Positions 8,273 through 18,343 of a stretch of 64,000 nt of DNA are shown in pieces. Both the position numbers and the translations under genes were made by a program. The DNA comes from Bradyrhizobium sp. (GTDB lineage Bacteria > Pseudomonadota > Alphaproteobacteria > Rhizobiales > Xanthobacteraceae): positions 21,824-85,823 of the forward strand of contig NZ_DAIDJE010000048.1 of assembly GCF_027451485.1 (NCBI RefSeq), given 5' to 3'. A model generated the notes under the pieces. The model ran no database searches and was not told where the DNA came from. It was given only the letters and a program-made list of their open reading frames with translations. Positions within the stretch are counted from its first letter, which is position 1, and every line of letters begins with the position of its first letter.

Positions 8273-9943
8273 TCAGACCGTGAGCACATGCACGAAGCAT
8301 AGCGGCTTCTTGCCCCAGTGCTCGTTTACGGAAGCGCGCACGGCCCGCCTCACCGACTCGGCCAGTGCATCGGGATCGCGCCGACGCGCCCGGGGCAGGC
8401 CCTCCACGGTCGAGACGATGACATCGAACACGATTTCGTCGATGACCTCGCCCGCCGCGTTCTTTTCGGGGATTCCGATCAGGTCGATCTCGGGATCGTC
8501 GGCGAGTTCGCCCTTTTCATCCATCGCCAGGGCGATGAACGCGCAGCCGGCGAACGCCATTCTCCGCCGCTCGACGACCGCACGCGAATTGGAATCCTCG
8601 AGGATCGTCCCATCCTTGTACAGACGGCCCGACGGCACCTCGTCAATGATGCCGGCCTCGCCCGGCCCTAGCTTCACCTGGTCGCCGTTGCGGCAAATCA
8701 GCACCCTCGGCACACCGGCGGCGCGCGCCAGCTTGGCATGCTCGAACAGGTGCAACGCTTCGCCGTGGACCGGGATCAGCAGTTCAGGGCGCACCCAGCC
8801 GATGAGTTCCCGCAATTCATCGCGGCGCGGATGACCCGATACATGAACGAGATGTGTCCGGTCGGTAATGACTTCGATGCCCTGCGTGATCAGTCCATTG
8901 ATGATGGATCCGACCGCCTTCTCGTTGCCCGGAATGGTGCGCGAGGAAAAAATCACGCAGTCGCCCTTGTTCAAGGTCACCTGCGGATGATCGTCATTGG
9001 CGATGCGGGCGAGCGCCGCGCGCGGCTCGCCCTGGCTTCCCGTGCACAGCGCCAACACCTTGTCCGGCGGCAAATGACCGTAGAATTCAGCACTGCGGAA
9101 ATTCTGCACGCCATCGAGAAAACCGGTTTCTCTTGCCACCTGGACGACGCGGTCCATGGCGCGTCCGACCACCACCACCTCGCGCCCGGACAGGCGCGCC
9201 GCATCCGCGACAGAGCGAATACGGGCGACGTTAGAGGCAAACGTCGTTACGGCAACCCGGCCCCTGGCGGCTTTCACGAGCTCGATGATGGTCTTGGCCA
9301 CTTCGGTCTCCGACGGCGAGCGACCGTCGCGCACGGCGTTGGTCGAGTCGCCGATCAGCGCCAGCACGCCCGAGGCGCCCAGTTCGCGCAGCCGCCGCTC
9401 GTCCGTTGGGGGGCCTGTGACGGGCGTCGGGTCGAGCTTCCAGTCACCGGTATGCAGCGCCGTTCCCGCGGCCGTGTGTATGGCAAGCGCATGCGATTCC
9501 GGAATGGAGTGCGCAACCGGAATGAACTCGACGCCGAAGGGCCCGAGGTCGATCCGGCCGCCTGAAGGCACAACGGTAACCGGAATCTTCGGCGGATTGC
9601 GCTCGGCGGCGCATTTCGCTTCAAACAGCGCGGCACTGAATTTGGTCGCATAAATTGGGCATTTGAGCCGCGGCCAGAGATCGATGATGGCGCCGAAATG
9701 ATCCTCGTGGGCATGCGTCAGCACGAGTCCAACCAGATTCTTGCGCTCCTGCACCAGAAAACTGATGTCGGGCATGATGGTATCGATGCCCGGAAGGTGC
9801 TCCTCATCGCCGAACGAGACACCGAGATCCACCGCGAGCCACGACCGCTGCCGGCGACTGCCAAACCCGTAGACCGAAAGGTTCATGCCAATTTCGCCGA
9901 CACCGCCGAGCGGAGTAAAGGTGAACTCGTCGCCGTCAGACAC
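8273..9943 (-). CDS. rnj: Ribonuclease J
   Basis: 556 aa metallo-beta-lactamase/beta-CASP ribonuclease with 5'-to-3' exonuclease and endonuclease activity in rRNA and mRNA processing. The HAHEDH zinc motif is at residues 77-82; other family marks are HTGDWKLDPTP, the beta-CASP GDSTNA and CTGSQGEPRAALARI regions, and HVSGHPRRDEL. The start is GTG at 9943, sharing one base with the birA stop (TAGTG), which suggests translational coupling to birA. The nuoN-birA-rnj-mce order is common in Hyphomicrobiales. Confidence 0.95.
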   Translation of the reverse strand: MSDGDEFTFTPLGGVGEIGMNLSVYGFGSRRQRSWLAVDLGVSFGDEEHLPGIDTIMPDISFLVQERKNLVGLVLTHAHEDHFGAIIDLWPRLKCPIYATKFSAALFEAKCAAERNPPKIPVTVVPSGGRIDLGPFGVEFIPVAHSIPESHALAIHTAAGTALHTGDWKLDPTPVTGPPTDERRLRELGASGVLALIGDSTNAVRDGRSPSETEVAKTIIELVKAARGRVAVTTFASNVARIRSVADAARLSGREVVVVGRAMDRVVQVARETGFLDGVQNFRSAEFYGHLPPDKVLALCTGSQGEPRAALARIANDDHPQVTLNKGDCVIFSSRTIPGNEKAVGSIINGLITQGIEVITDRTHLVHVSGHPRRDELRELIGWVRPELLIPVHGEALHLFEHAKLARAAGVPRVLICRNGDQVKLGPGEAGIIDEVPSGRLYKDGTILEDSNSRAVVERRRMAFAGCAFIALAMDEKGELADDPEIDLIGIPEKNAAGEVIDEIVFDVIVSTVEGLPRARRRDPDALAESVRRAVRASVNEHWGKKPLCFVHVLTV

Positions 9944-10731
9944 TAGCCGGCCCTCGCGGAAGCGGCTGCGCCGAAATGCACGTCGCCGGCCGCGACCGGC
10001 ACGCTGTTGCCGCTGGAAGTCCTGACGATCATGCAGCCCGTTTCGTCGATGGTGTCAAAGATGCCCGACACCGTGGCAGTGCCGGTATGGACCGCGACAG
10101 GCTGTCCGAGTCCCGCCGCCAGCGCCAGCCAGCGCCGGCGGATTTCGCCGAACCCCCTGCCTTGATCCCAGATAGCGCGGCACTCGGCCCAACTGTCGGA
10201 CAGCGCCGCAAACAGCGCCTCGGCCGTAACCTGCAGCCCGAGGGCCTTGAGCGACGTGGCGGGGATTGGCATGCCCTCAGGCGCGGCAACGACGTTGGTA
10301 CCCATCCCGACCACGACGGCAAGCCGGCCGCCCGTCAACGCCTGGGCCTCCAGCAGGATGCCGGAGAGCTTGGCCTGCCCTACAAGTACGTCGTTCGGCC
10401 ACTTCAGCGAAAACCCGGTCAAACCCGGCCCAGCCACATCCCGCAGCGCCGCCTCCAGCGCAAGCCCGGCGGCAAAGCCCAGCGTTGCCGCGATCGAGGG
10501 TGCGACGTCAACGGTCTCCAGCACGCTGGCGGCGAGGTTGCCCCGGGGCGCGATCCAAGCCCGGTGGCGCCGCCCGCGGCCCGCCGTCTGCTCGGTCGTG
10601 ACGAACCACATCGGTCCGCCCTCACCGGATCGGGCCCGCGCCATCGCTTCGGAATTGGTCGAGCCGATCTGATCGAAACTTGCGAGCCGGTAACCGGCCG
10701 ATATGGCCTTCGGACCGAGCGTGAACACCAT
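9943..10731 (-). CDS. birA: Biotin--[acetyl-CoA-carboxylase] ligase
   Basis: 262 aa enzyme that attaches biotin to carboxylase carrier domains. The biotin/AMP-binding GRGRRHR is at residues 51-57, followed by WIAPRGNLAASVL, and SLKWPNDVLVGQAKLSGILLE carries the catalytic KWPND motif. There is no N-terminal helix-turn-helix, so this is a monofunctional ligase, not the biotin-operon repressor. ATG 10731 immediately follows the nuoN stop, so it is translated from the complex I transcript. Confidence 0.95.
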   Translation of the reverse strand: MVFTLGPKAISAGYRLASFDQIGSTNSEAMARARSGEGGPMWFVTTEQTAGRGRRHRAWIAPRGNLAASVLETVDVAPSIAATLGFAAGLALEAALRDVAGPGLTGFSLKWPNDVLVGQAKLSGILLEAQALTGGRLAVVVGMGTNVVAAPEGMPIPATSLKALGLQVTAEALFAALSDSWAECRAIWDQGRGFGEIRRRWLALAAGLGQPVAVHTGTATVSGIFDTIDETGCMIVRTSSGNSVPVAAGDVHFGAAASARAG

Positions 10732-12168
10732 CTAAAACAGGGATTTTGCCGCTGCTGAAGCCACGCTCACCAGCGGTCCGGGATAAATAAAGAAAAAGAG
10801 ATTGAAGAGGCCGGCCACAGCCAGCACCGCGCGCAATTCAACGCGGACGGGATCAAGCCGGGTCAGCTGCTCGTCGAAATACATCACCTTGACGATCGAG
10901 AGATAGTAATAGGCGCCGATCACACTCGTGATCACGCCGATCACCGCAAGCGTGAACAGGTGCGCCTGGATGGCCGCGACGAACACATAGAATTTTCCAA
11001 AGAAGCCCGCGAGCGGCGGAACGCCGGCCAGCGAAAACAGCAACATGGCAAAGAAGAAGGCCAACAAAGGATTGGTGCGGGAAAGGCCGGCAAAATCGCT
11101 GATATTCTCCACATGCCGCCCCTCGCGCTTCATCGCCAGGATCACGGTGAAGGCGCCCAGCGTCATCGCGACGTAGATTGCGATGTAGACCAACACGCCC
11201 TGTGCGCCCTCCGCCGTGCCCGAAGCGAGGCCAACCAGGGCAAAACCCATATGACCGATCGAGGAGTAGGCCATCAGGCGTTTGATGTTCTTCTGTCCGA
11301 TCGCCGCAAACGAGCCCAGAGCCATCGAGGCAATCGCGACGAACACGACGATCTGCTGCCATTCCGGAATGATTCCCGGAAACGCCGTCAGCGTCACCCG
11401 TGTGAACACGGCAAGCGCCGCGACTTTCGGTGCCGATGCGAAGAAGGCGGTGACCGGGGTCGGCGCGCCCTCGTAAACGTCGGGCGTCCACATATGGAAC
11501 GGCACGGCAGAGACCTTGAAGCAAAGCCCGGCGAGCAGGAACACGATGCCGAACACGATGCCGATCGAACCGGTCTTGGCGGCCGCCGCGATGCCGGCAA
11601 AGCTGACCGTGCCGGTGAAGCCGTAGATCAGGGAAGCGCCGTAGAGCAGCATGCCCGAGGAAAGCGCGCCCAGCACGAAATACTTCAGGCCCGCTTCGGT
11701 CGATTTGACGTCGTCGCGGTTTGAGGCCGCTACCACGTAAAGCGCGAGGCTCATCAGTTCGAGACCCAGATAGAGCGTGATCAGGTCGCCGGCCGAGATG
11801 AGGACCATCATCCCGAGTGTCGAAAGCAGGACCAGGATCGAATATTCGAAGATGCGCCGCGATGGATCAGCCAGAAATTCCGCCGACAGGATCAGCGTCG
11901 CGCCCGAGCCGATAAGCGCCAAAATCTTCAGGAACCGGGCAAAGTCGTCGACGATGAAGCTGCCATTGAAGGTCACAAGCTTCCCGGCAGGCAACGTCAG
12001 CTCCAGGACGCCAACGATCACGAGAAGGACGACGGCCAGCGCGGTGACAAGGCCCGTGACGCGGACGCCCTGAAAGGCCCCAATCATCAACAGCACCATG
12101 GCTCCGGCCGCCAGAACAAGCTCCGGCAAGACGGGCAGCAATTGATAACCTGCGCTTTGAAAGCTCAT
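10732..12168 (-). CDS. nuoN: NADH-quinone oxidoreductase subunit N
   Basis: 478 aa polytopic antiporter-like proton-pumping subunit of complex I. About fourteen hydrophobic segments, with the family core visible in LGLELMSLALYVVAASNRDD, EAGLKYFVLGALSSGMLLYG and VPFHMWTPDVYEGAPTPVTAF. The conserved Glu and Lys residues of the channel lie in these helices. It ends directly at the birA start codon and begins 17 bases after the nuoM stop. It is the last subunit gene of the operon. Confidence 0.97.
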   Translation of the reverse strand: MSFQSAGYQLLPVLPELVLAAGAMVLLMIGAFQGVRVTGLVTALAVVLLVIVGVLELTLPAGKLVTFNGSFIVDDFARFLKILALIGSGATLILSAEFLADPSRRIFEYSILVLLSTLGMMVLISAGDLITLYLGLELMSLALYVVAASNRDDVKSTEAGLKYFVLGALSSGMLLYGASLIYGFTGTVSFAGIAAAAKTGSIGIVFGIVFLLAGLCFKVSAVPFHMWTPDVYEGAPTPVTAFFASAPKVAALAVFTRVTLTAFPGIIPEWQQIVVFVAIASMALGSFAAIGQKNIKRLMAYSSIGHMGFALVGLASGTAEGAQGVLVYIAIYVAMTLGAFTVILAMKREGRHVENISDFAGLSRTNPLLAFFFAMLLFSLAGVPPLAGFFGKFYVFVAAIQAHLFTLAVIGVITSVIGAYYYLSIVKVMYFDEQLTRLDPVRVELRAVLAVAGLFNLFFFIYPGPLVSVASAAAKSLF

Positions 12169-12184
12169 GGCGTCTTATCCAATG

Positions 12185-13693
12185 TCACTGCGTCAGCGCG
12201 GCCGCCTTCACGGCCGTCACTGCGGTATTGTAATTGTTGACCAGTTGCTGCACCGACGTTGCCGACATGTCGAGGATCGGCTTGGGATAGACCCCGAACA
12301 GGATCGTGAGGGCGACCAGCGGCACGAGCGTCAGACTCTCACGGAAGGTGAGATCCTTGATGGTGGCAAGCGACGGCTTGACCAGCGCGCCGAAGACCAC
12401 TTTGCGATAGAGCCACAGGGCGTAGGCCGCCGACAGGATCACGCCGGTGGTGGCGAATACGGTCGTCGGCAGCGAGACTTTGAAGGTCCCGAGCAGGGTC
12501 ATGAATTCGCCGACGAAGCCCGACGTGCCTGGCAGACCGACATTCGCCATGGTGAAGACCATGAAGACCAATGCATAAAGCGGCATGCGGTTGACCAGGC
12601 CGCCATAGGCGGCGATTTCGCGGGTGTGCATGCGATCGTAAACGATGCCGACGCAGAGGAACAACGCGCCTGACACGATGCCGTGCGAGATCATCTGGAA
12701 CACGCCGCCCGCCACGCCCTGAGTCGTGCCTGCGAAAATGCCCATGGTGACGAAGCCCATATGCGCCACGGACGAATAGGCGATCAGCTTCTTCATATCC
12801 TCCTGCATCAAGGCGACGAGCGAGGTGTAGATGATCGCGATCACCGACAGCGAGAAGACCAGCGGCGCAAAGTATTGCGATGCCAGCGGGAACATCGGTA
12901 GCGAGAAGCGCAGGAATCCATAGCCGCCCATTTTCAGGAGAATGGCGGCCAGGATCACCGAGCCCGCCGTCGGCGCCTCGACATGCGCGTCCGGCAGCCA
13001 GGTGTGCACCGGCCACATCGGCATCTTCACCGCAAACGAGGCGAAGAACGCGAGCCAGGCCCATATCTGCAAGGAGCGTGGCACCGCAGCGTGCATCAGG
13101 GTCGGGATGTCGGTCGTGCCCGCGTTCCAGTACAGCGCCATGATCGCGAGCAGCATCAGCACTGAGCCCAGGAACGTGTACAGGAAGAACTTGAAGGAGG
13201 CGTAGACGCGCCGCGGTCCGCCCCAGATGCCGATGATCAGGAACATCGGGATCAGGCCGCCCTCGAAGAACAGGTAGAACAGCACGAGGTCGAGCGAAGA
13301 GAATGTGCCCACCATCAGCGTTTCCAGGATCAGAAACGCCATCATGTATTCGCCGACCCGAAGCTTCACCGATTTCCAGCTGGCCACGATGCAGAACGGC
13401 ATCAAGGCAGTGGTCAGGATGACGAAGGGCAGCGAAATGCCGTCGACGCCCATGTGGTAGGTAATGGCGTTGGCAAGCCAGGGCGCCTTCTCGACGAACT
13501 GGAAGTCGGCCTGCGTCGGATCGAAACGCGCGACCAGAAGCAGCGACACCGCAAACGTCACCAGCGTCGTCCAGAGCGCGATCCAGCGCACGTTGCGCTG
13601 TGCCGCCTTGTCATCGCCTCTGACGAGATAGACCAGCAGCGCACCGACCGTCGGCAGGAAGGTAACGACCGAAAGAATGGGCCAGGTCGTCAT
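12185..13693 (-). CDS. nuoM: NADH-quinone oxidoreductase subunit M
   Basis: 502 aa membrane subunit of complex I, homologous to Mrp antiporters. Diagnostic stretches include [58 protein letters not shown] and [17 protein letters not shown]. About fourteen transmembrane segments are predicted by eye. It begins 4 bases after the nuoL stop, inside the contiguous nuo array. Confidence 0.97.
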   Translation of the reverse strand: MTTWPILSVVTFLPTVGALLVYLVRGDDKAAQRNVRWIALWTTLVTFAVSLLLVARFDPTQADFQFVEKAPWLANAITYHMGVDGISLPFVILTTALMPFCIVASWKSVKLRVGEYMMAFLILETLMVGTFSSLDLVLFYLFFEGGLIPMFLIIGIWGGPRRVYASFKFFLYTFLGSVLMLLAIMALYWNAGTTDIPTLMHAAVPRSLQIWAWLAFFASFAVKMPMWPVHTWLPDAHVEAPTAGSVILAAILLKMGGYGFLRFSLPMFPLASQYFAPLVFSLSVIAIIYTSLVALMQEDMKKLIAYSSVAHMGFVTMGIFAGTTQGVAGGVFQMISHGIVSGALFLCVGIVYDRMHTREIAAYGGLVNRMPLYALVFMVFTMANVGLPGTSGFVGEFMTLLGTFKVSLPTTVFATTGVILSAAYALWLYRKVVFGALVKPSLATIKDLTFRESLTLVPLVALTILFGVYPKPILDMSATSVQQLVNNYNTAVTAVKAAALTQ

Positions 13694-13696
13694 CGG

Positions 13697-15799
13697 CTAG
13701 CCTCCCACACCGAACATGAACCAGGTGATGAAGCCGGCGACCCCGATCAGCATCGCAAAGGCGTAGTGATAGAGATAGCCGGTCTGAAGTTTGACGGCGC
13801 TTCGGGTCACATCGAGCACCCGCGCCGAGACGCCGTCCGGACCGAGACCGTCGATGATCTTGCCGTCGCCGACCTTCCAAAGGAAGCGCCCGATCCATTT
13901 CGCCGGACGGACGAAGATCACATCGTACAGCTCGTCGAAGTACCACTTGTTGAGCAGGAACTTGTAGAGCAGCGGCTGCTGGTTCGCCAGTTCGACCGGC
14001 AGATACGGCCGGCGAATATAGAACAGCCAGGACACCGCAAAGCCGATGACCATCATCAGCGTCGGCAACAACCCGAGCAGATACGGCATCCGCTCCATAT
14101 CCTCCAGGATATGTGGGTTCATCTTCACGGATTCGCGGAAGAATTCTTCGACCCCGTGCGGGCCGGTGAATATCTCCTTGAAGGGGAAGCCGGCCAGGAT
14201 TGAGCCGACGGCAAGCAGGCCGATCGGAACCAGCATGGTCAATGGCGATTCATGCGCGGCTTCGTAATGCTCCTGGTCGTGCGGCTCGCCGTGGAAGGTC
14301 TTGAAGATCAGACGCCACGAATAGAACGAGGTGAGTCCGGCCGCGACCACTGTGGCCAGATAGCCGTAGGTCGCAAACGGATTATGCGAGGCGAAAGCGG
14401 ACTCGATGATCGCGTCCTTTGAGAAGTAGCCGGCGGTCAGCGGGAATCCTGTCAATGCCAGCGTACCGACGACCATGACGAGATAGGTGAAGGGAATCCG
14501 GTCCTTCAGGCCGCCCATGTTGCGGATGTCCTGCTCGTGATGCATCGCATAGATCACCGAGCCCGAGCCCAAGAACAACAGTGCCTTGAAGAAGGCGTGA
14601 GTGAACAGGTGGAACATGCCCACCGAGTAAGCGCCCGCCCCCATCGCCACGAACATGTAGCCGAGCTGCGAACAGGTTGAATAGGCGACGATGCGCTTGA
14701 TGTCGTTCTGGACGAGGCCGATGGTCGCGGCAAAGAACGCGGTCGTGCCGCCGATGAACATCACGAAGGCCTGCGCGTCCGGCGCCAGTTCGAATAGCGG
14801 CGAAAGCCGTGCCACCATGAATACGCCGGCGGTGACCATGGTCGCGGCATGGATCAGTGCGGAGACCGGCGTCGGGCCCTCCATCGCGTCGGGCAACCAG
14901 GTGTGCAGCAGGAACTGGGCAGATTTGCCCATCGCCCCCGTGAACAGCAGCAGGCAAGCCAGGGTCAGCGCATCAGGATGCCAGCCGAACAGATTGATCG
15001 TCTTGCCGGTCAGAGCGGGCGCCGCGCCGAAGATTGTTTCGAAGTCGGTCGACCCGATCAGCATGAATACGGCGAAGATGCCGAGCGCAAAACCGAAGTC
15101 GCCGACGCGGTTCACCACGAAAGCCTTTATCGCCGCCGCATTCGCCGACGGCCTCTGATACCAGAAGCCGATCAAGAGATAGCTCGCCAGACCCACGCCC
15201 TCCCAGCCAAAAAACAGCTGCACGAGGTTGTCGGCCGTCACGAGCATCAGCATCGCGAAGGTGAAGAGCGAGAGGTAACCGAAGAACCGCGGCTGGTTCG
15301 GATCCTCGTCCATGTAGCCAATCGAATAGAGATGGACGAGCGAGGACACCGTGTTGACCACCACCAGCATCACGGCGGTCAGCGCATCCACCCTCAGCGT
15401 CCAGGAGACCTGGAGATCGCCGGACGTGATCCACGGGAACAGGGCCACCCTGACGTCGTGATGGGCAAAGCCCACGTCGTAGAGCATGAACCAGGACAGC
15501 GCCGCGGAAACTAGCAGAAGTCCCGTGGTGATCAGCTCGGCCGCGCGTGATCCGACGGCCGGCGGCTCGCTCACATGGTCGCCATGACCATGCCCGTGGT
15601 CATCATGGGCTGTCGGTTCATGGCTCGGGTTGTGGATGACGCTTGCGTCGCCGCCGACCGGCGCTCCTCCGTGGCCGTGCACATCGTCGTGATGTTCCAC
15701 CTCGTCGCCGCTTGGATTGCGCCCGTGCGCGCCAACGACCGAGATCACGCCTGCGATGACGGCGCCGATCAACGGCAGAAAAACGATTGCCTGAATCAT
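13697..15799 (-). CDS. nuoL: NADH-quinone oxidoreductase subunit L (with His-rich loop)
   Basis: 700 aa, the distal proton-pumping subunit of complex I with the long lateral helix at its C-terminus. Core family sequences are LFFGWEGVGLASYLLIGFWY, AQFLLHTWLPDAMEGPTPVSALIHAATMVTAGVFM and YSTCSQLGYMFVAMG. Unusual feature: between the first and second hydrophobic segments (about residues 25-85) there is a polar loop with about a dozen His residues (HHDDVHGHGG, HDDHGHGHGDH), longer than the short loop in E. coli NuoL. The loop may bind metal or be species-specific; the rest of the protein appears normal. Confidence 0.97.
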   Translation of the reverse strand: MIQAIVFLPLIGAVIAGVISVVGAHGRNPSGDEVEHHDDVHGHGGAPVGGDASVIHNPSHEPTAHDDHGHGHGDHVSEPPAVGSRAAELITTGLLLVSAALSWFMLYDVGFAHHDVRVALFPWITSGDLQVSWTLRVDALTAVMLVVVNTVSSLVHLYSIGYMDEDPNQPRFFGYLSLFTFAMLMLVTADNLVQLFFGWEGVGLASYLLIGFWYQRPSANAAAIKAFVVNRVGDFGFALGIFAVFMLIGSTDFETIFGAAPALTGKTINLFGWHPDALTLACLLLFTGAMGKSAQFLLHTWLPDAMEGPTPVSALIHAATMVTAGVFMVARLSPLFELAPDAQAFVMFIGGTTAFFAATIGLVQNDIKRIVAYSTCSQLGYMFVAMGAGAYSVGMFHLFTHAFFKALLFLGSGSVIYAMHHEQDIRNMGGLKDRIPFTYLVMVVGTLALTGFPLTAGYFSKDAIIESAFASHNPFATYGYLATVVAAGLTSFYSWRLIFKTFHGEPHDQEHYEAAHESPLTMLVPIGLLAVGSILAGFPFKEIFTGPHGVEEFFRESVKMNPHILEDMERMPYLLGLLPTLMMVIGFAVSWLFYIRRPYLPVELANQQPLLYKFLLNKWYFDELYDVIFVRPAKWIGRFLWKVGDGKIIDGLGPDGVSARVLDVTRSAVKLQTGYLYHYAFAMLIGVAGFITWFMFGVGG

Positions 15800-15807
15800 C
15801 TCGCGCG

Positions 15808-16116
15808 CTAGCCCTTCATCAGATTGACGTCTTCAACCGCGATCGAGCCGCGATTGCGGAAATATACCACCAGGACCGCAAGGCCGATCGCAGCTTCCGC
15901 CGCCGCCACCGTCAGCACCAGAAGCGCGAACACCTGGCCTACGATATCGCCGATGAAGGTCGAGAAAGCCACGAGGTTGACGTTGACCGCAAGGAGGATC
16001 AGCTCGATCGACATCAGGATGACGATGATATTCTTGCGGTTGAGGAAGATGCCGAGAATCCCGAGCGTGAACAGGATGGCGCCGACCGCCAGATAGTGCC
16101 CCAGACCGACCGTCAT
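15808..16116 (-). CDS. nuoK: NADH-quinone oxidoreductase subunit K
   Basis: 102 aa, three transmembrane helices, homologous to MrpC. It begins [20 protein letters not shown] and contains the conserved Glu residues in [11 protein letters not shown] and [16 protein letters not shown] 16116 is preferred over an in-frame GTG nine bases upstream because it forms an ATGA overlap with the nuoJ stop and has GGAG eight bases before it. Confidence 0.96.
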   Translation of the reverse strand: MTVGLGHYLAVGAILFTLGILGIFLNRKNIIVILMSIELILLAVNVNLVAFSTFIGDIVGQVFALLVLTVAAAEAAIGLAVLVVYFRNRGSIAVEDVNLMKG

Positions 16117-16751
16117 CGCACCCACTCCGCCTGGTCCGCATCCTGCAAGCCCTGGCCCGAGGCAACCTTGCGCACGGACATCACCATTTCCACCGTCCGT
16201 GCATTCTGCACGCTGATGTCCTGCCGCTTGACGTACGCCTTATGCCGTAGCGTCAGCACGATCGCGCCTATCATGGCAACCAGGAGCACCATGCCCGCAA
16301 TCTGGAAGTAATGGATGTATTTCGTGTAGAGCACGAGACCCAAGGCTTCCGTGTTGCTGACGTTGGCGGGGATTGCCGACGTGATCGATTTGGCGACGTT
16401 GGGGCTGATCACCCAGCCGCCGCCGATCAGAAGCAATTCGACGAGAAAGATGCCTCCAATCACGAGCCCGACCGGCAAATATTCGATGAAGCCCTCGCGC
16501 AACTCGGCAAAGTCGACGTCGAGCATCATGATCACGAACAGGAACAGCACCGCGACCGCGCCGACATAGACGACGACCAAGATCATCGCCAGGAACTCGG
16601 CCCCCATCAGCACGAACAGGCCCGACGCGTTCACGAAGGCGAGGATCAGGAACAGCACGGAGTGCACGGGATTGCGCGAGACGATCACCATGACCGCGGA
16701 AGCCACGCAGACGCCCGCAAAAAGATAAAAGAACAGGGCCGGAAGGATCAT
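16113..16751 (-). CDS. nuoJ: NADH-quinone oxidoreductase subunit J
   Basis: 212 aa membrane subunit of complex I with five hydrophobic segments. Typical regions are [54 protein letters not shown] broken by the conserved pi-bulge-type glycines, and a variable C-terminal tail. Its TGA stop overlaps the nuoK ATG. It starts 10 bases after the nuoI stop. Confidence 0.96.
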   Translation of the reverse strand: MILPALFFYLFAGVCVASAVMVIVSRNPVHSVLFLILAFVNASGLFVLMGAEFLAMILVVVYVGAVAVLFLFVIMMLDVDFAELREGFIEYLPVGLVIGGIFLVELLLIGGGWVISPNVAKSITSAIPANVSNTEALGLVLYTKYIHYFQIAGMVLLVAMIGAIVLTLRHKAYVKRQDISVQNARTVEMVMSVRKVASGQGLQDADQAEWVR

Positions 16752-16760
16752 CCCCTCACC

Positions 16761-17255
16761 TCACCGGTATGGCGCGTCTTGAGCGATCGACTTGGCAATC
16801 TCGCGCTCCCAGCGGTCGCCGTTCGCCAGCAGCTTCGCTTTGTCATAATAAAGCTCCTCGCGCGTCTCCGTCGCGAATTCGAAGTTCGGTCCCTCGACGA
16901 TGGCATCGACCGGGCAGGCCTCCTGGCACAGCCCGCAATAGATGCATTTCACCATGTCGATGTCGTAGCGCACCGTGCGGCGCGTGCCGTCATTGCGACG
17001 CGGACCCGCCTCGATCGTAATCGCCTGTGCCGGACAGATCGCCTCGCACAGCTTGCAGGCGATGCAGCGCTCTTCCCCGTTCGGATAACGGCGCAGTGCG
17101 TGCTCGCCGCGGAAGCGCGGCGAGATCGGGTTCTTCTCAAACGGATAGTTGATGGTCGGCTTCGGCTTGAAGAAATAGCGCATGGCGAGAACGAACGCCG
17201 AGACGAATTCCGTCAACAGAAGCGAGCGGGTGGTGGCGTTGATGTTGATACTCAT
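16761..17255 (-). CDS. nuoI: NADH-quinone oxidoreductase subunit I
   Basis: 164 aa ferredoxin-like subunit carrying the two 4Fe-4S clusters N6a and N6b. Both CxxCxxCxxxCP motifs are present: [15 protein letters not shown] and [15 protein letters not shown]. The start at ATG 17255 ([13 protein letters not shown]) is chosen because GAGG lies just upstream and the longer reading frame would extend into nuoH. The nuoH stop lies at 17263-17265. Confidence 0.96.
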   Translation of the reverse strand: MSININATTRSLLLTEFVSAFVLAMRYFFKPKPTINYPFEKNPISPRFRGEHALRRYPNGEERCIACKLCEAICPAQAITIEAGPRRNDGTRRTVRYDIDMVKCIYCGLCQEACPVDAIVEGPNFEFATETREELYYDKAKLLANGDRWEREIAKSIAQDAPYR

Positions 17256-17262
17256 AGCGACC

Positions 17263-18333
17263 TCATTTCGGCGCGATCCCCGCAAGTTGCAGTACGCCCG
17301 CAACGACGACCACCATCGCGAGCGACAACGGCAGGAACACCTTCCAGCCGAGTCTCATCAACTGGTCGTAGCGGTAGCGCGGGACGATGGCCTTGGCCAT
17401 CGCGAACAGGAAGAACATGAAAAACAATTTCAGCGCGAACCAGATCACGCCCGGCACCCAGGTGAAGGGCGGCAAGTTCACCGGCGGCAGCCAGCCCCCC
17501 AAGAACAGGATCGTCGCCATCGCGCACATCGTGGTGATCGCGACGTATTCTCCCAGCATGAACAGCAGGTAAGGCGTCGAGCCATACTCGACCATGAAGC
17601 CGGCAACCAGTTCGGATTCAGCCTCGACCAGATCGAATGGCGGACGGTTGGTTTCCGCCAGCGCCGAGACGTAGAACACGACGAACATCGGAAATAGCGG
17701 CCACACATACCAGTTCAGGATGGTGAGCTGCGGCAGGCCGATCAGGCTCGCCAACCCCCGCGCCTGCTGCGCCTCGACCACGCCCGACAGGTTGAGCGTG
17801 CCGGCGCACAACAGAACGGTGATGATGACAAAGCCGATCGAGACTTCGTAACTCACCATCTGCGCCGCCGAGCGCAAGGCCGCAAGGAACGGATATTTCG
17901 AGTTCGACGACCAGCCGGCCATGATGATGCCGTAGATCGACAGCGAGGAAATCGCGAAGATGTAGAGAATGCCGACATTGATGTCGGCGATCGCCCAGCC
18001 GAAATTGGTCGGGATCACCGCCCAGGCGGCCAGCGCGAGCACGCAGGAGACCAGCGGCGCCAGCAGGAAAACGCCCTTGTTGGCGCCGGCGGGAATGGTC
18101 GGCTCCTTCAGCACGAACTTCAGAAGATCGGCGAACGACTGGAACAGGCCGAACGGCCCGACCACGTTAGGGCCACGCCTGATCTGTACCGCCGCCCAGA
18201 TCTTGCGGTCGGCCAGCAGGATATAGGCGATTGCGACCAGGAGAACGACCAGCAGGAGCAGGCTCTCGGCCACCATGATGATCAACGGCCACAGGAAGCC
18301 GGTCCAGAATGCGCTTGCGAAGAATTCAGTCAT
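17263..18333 (-). CDS. nuoH: NADH-quinone oxidoreductase subunit H
   Basis: 356 aa membrane subunit next to the quinone-binding site, with about eight hydrophobic segments. Family marks are [37 protein letters not shown] broken across the first loop, [13 protein letters not shown], and [26 protein letters not shown], the acidic loop facing the quinone channel. It follows nuoG by 10 bases. Confidence 0.97.
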   Translation of the reverse strand: MTEFFASAFWTGFLWPLIIMVAESLLLLVVLLVAIAYILLADRKIWAAVQIRRGPNVVGPFGLFQSFADLLKFVLKEPTIPAGANKGVFLLAPLVSCVLALAAWAVIPTNFGWAIADINVGILYIFAISSLSIYGIIMAGWSSNSKYPFLAALRSAAQMVSYEVSIGFVIITVLLCAGTLNLSGVVEAQQARGLASLIGLPQLTILNWYVWPLFPMFVVFYVSALAETNRPPFDLVEAESELVAGFMVEYGSTPYLLFMLGEYVAITTMCAMATILFLGGWLPPVNLPPFTWVPGVIWFALKLFFMFFLFAMAKAIVPRYRYDQLMRLGWKVFLPLSLAMVVVVAGVLQLAGIAPK

Positions 18334-18343
18334 CTGGTCACGC

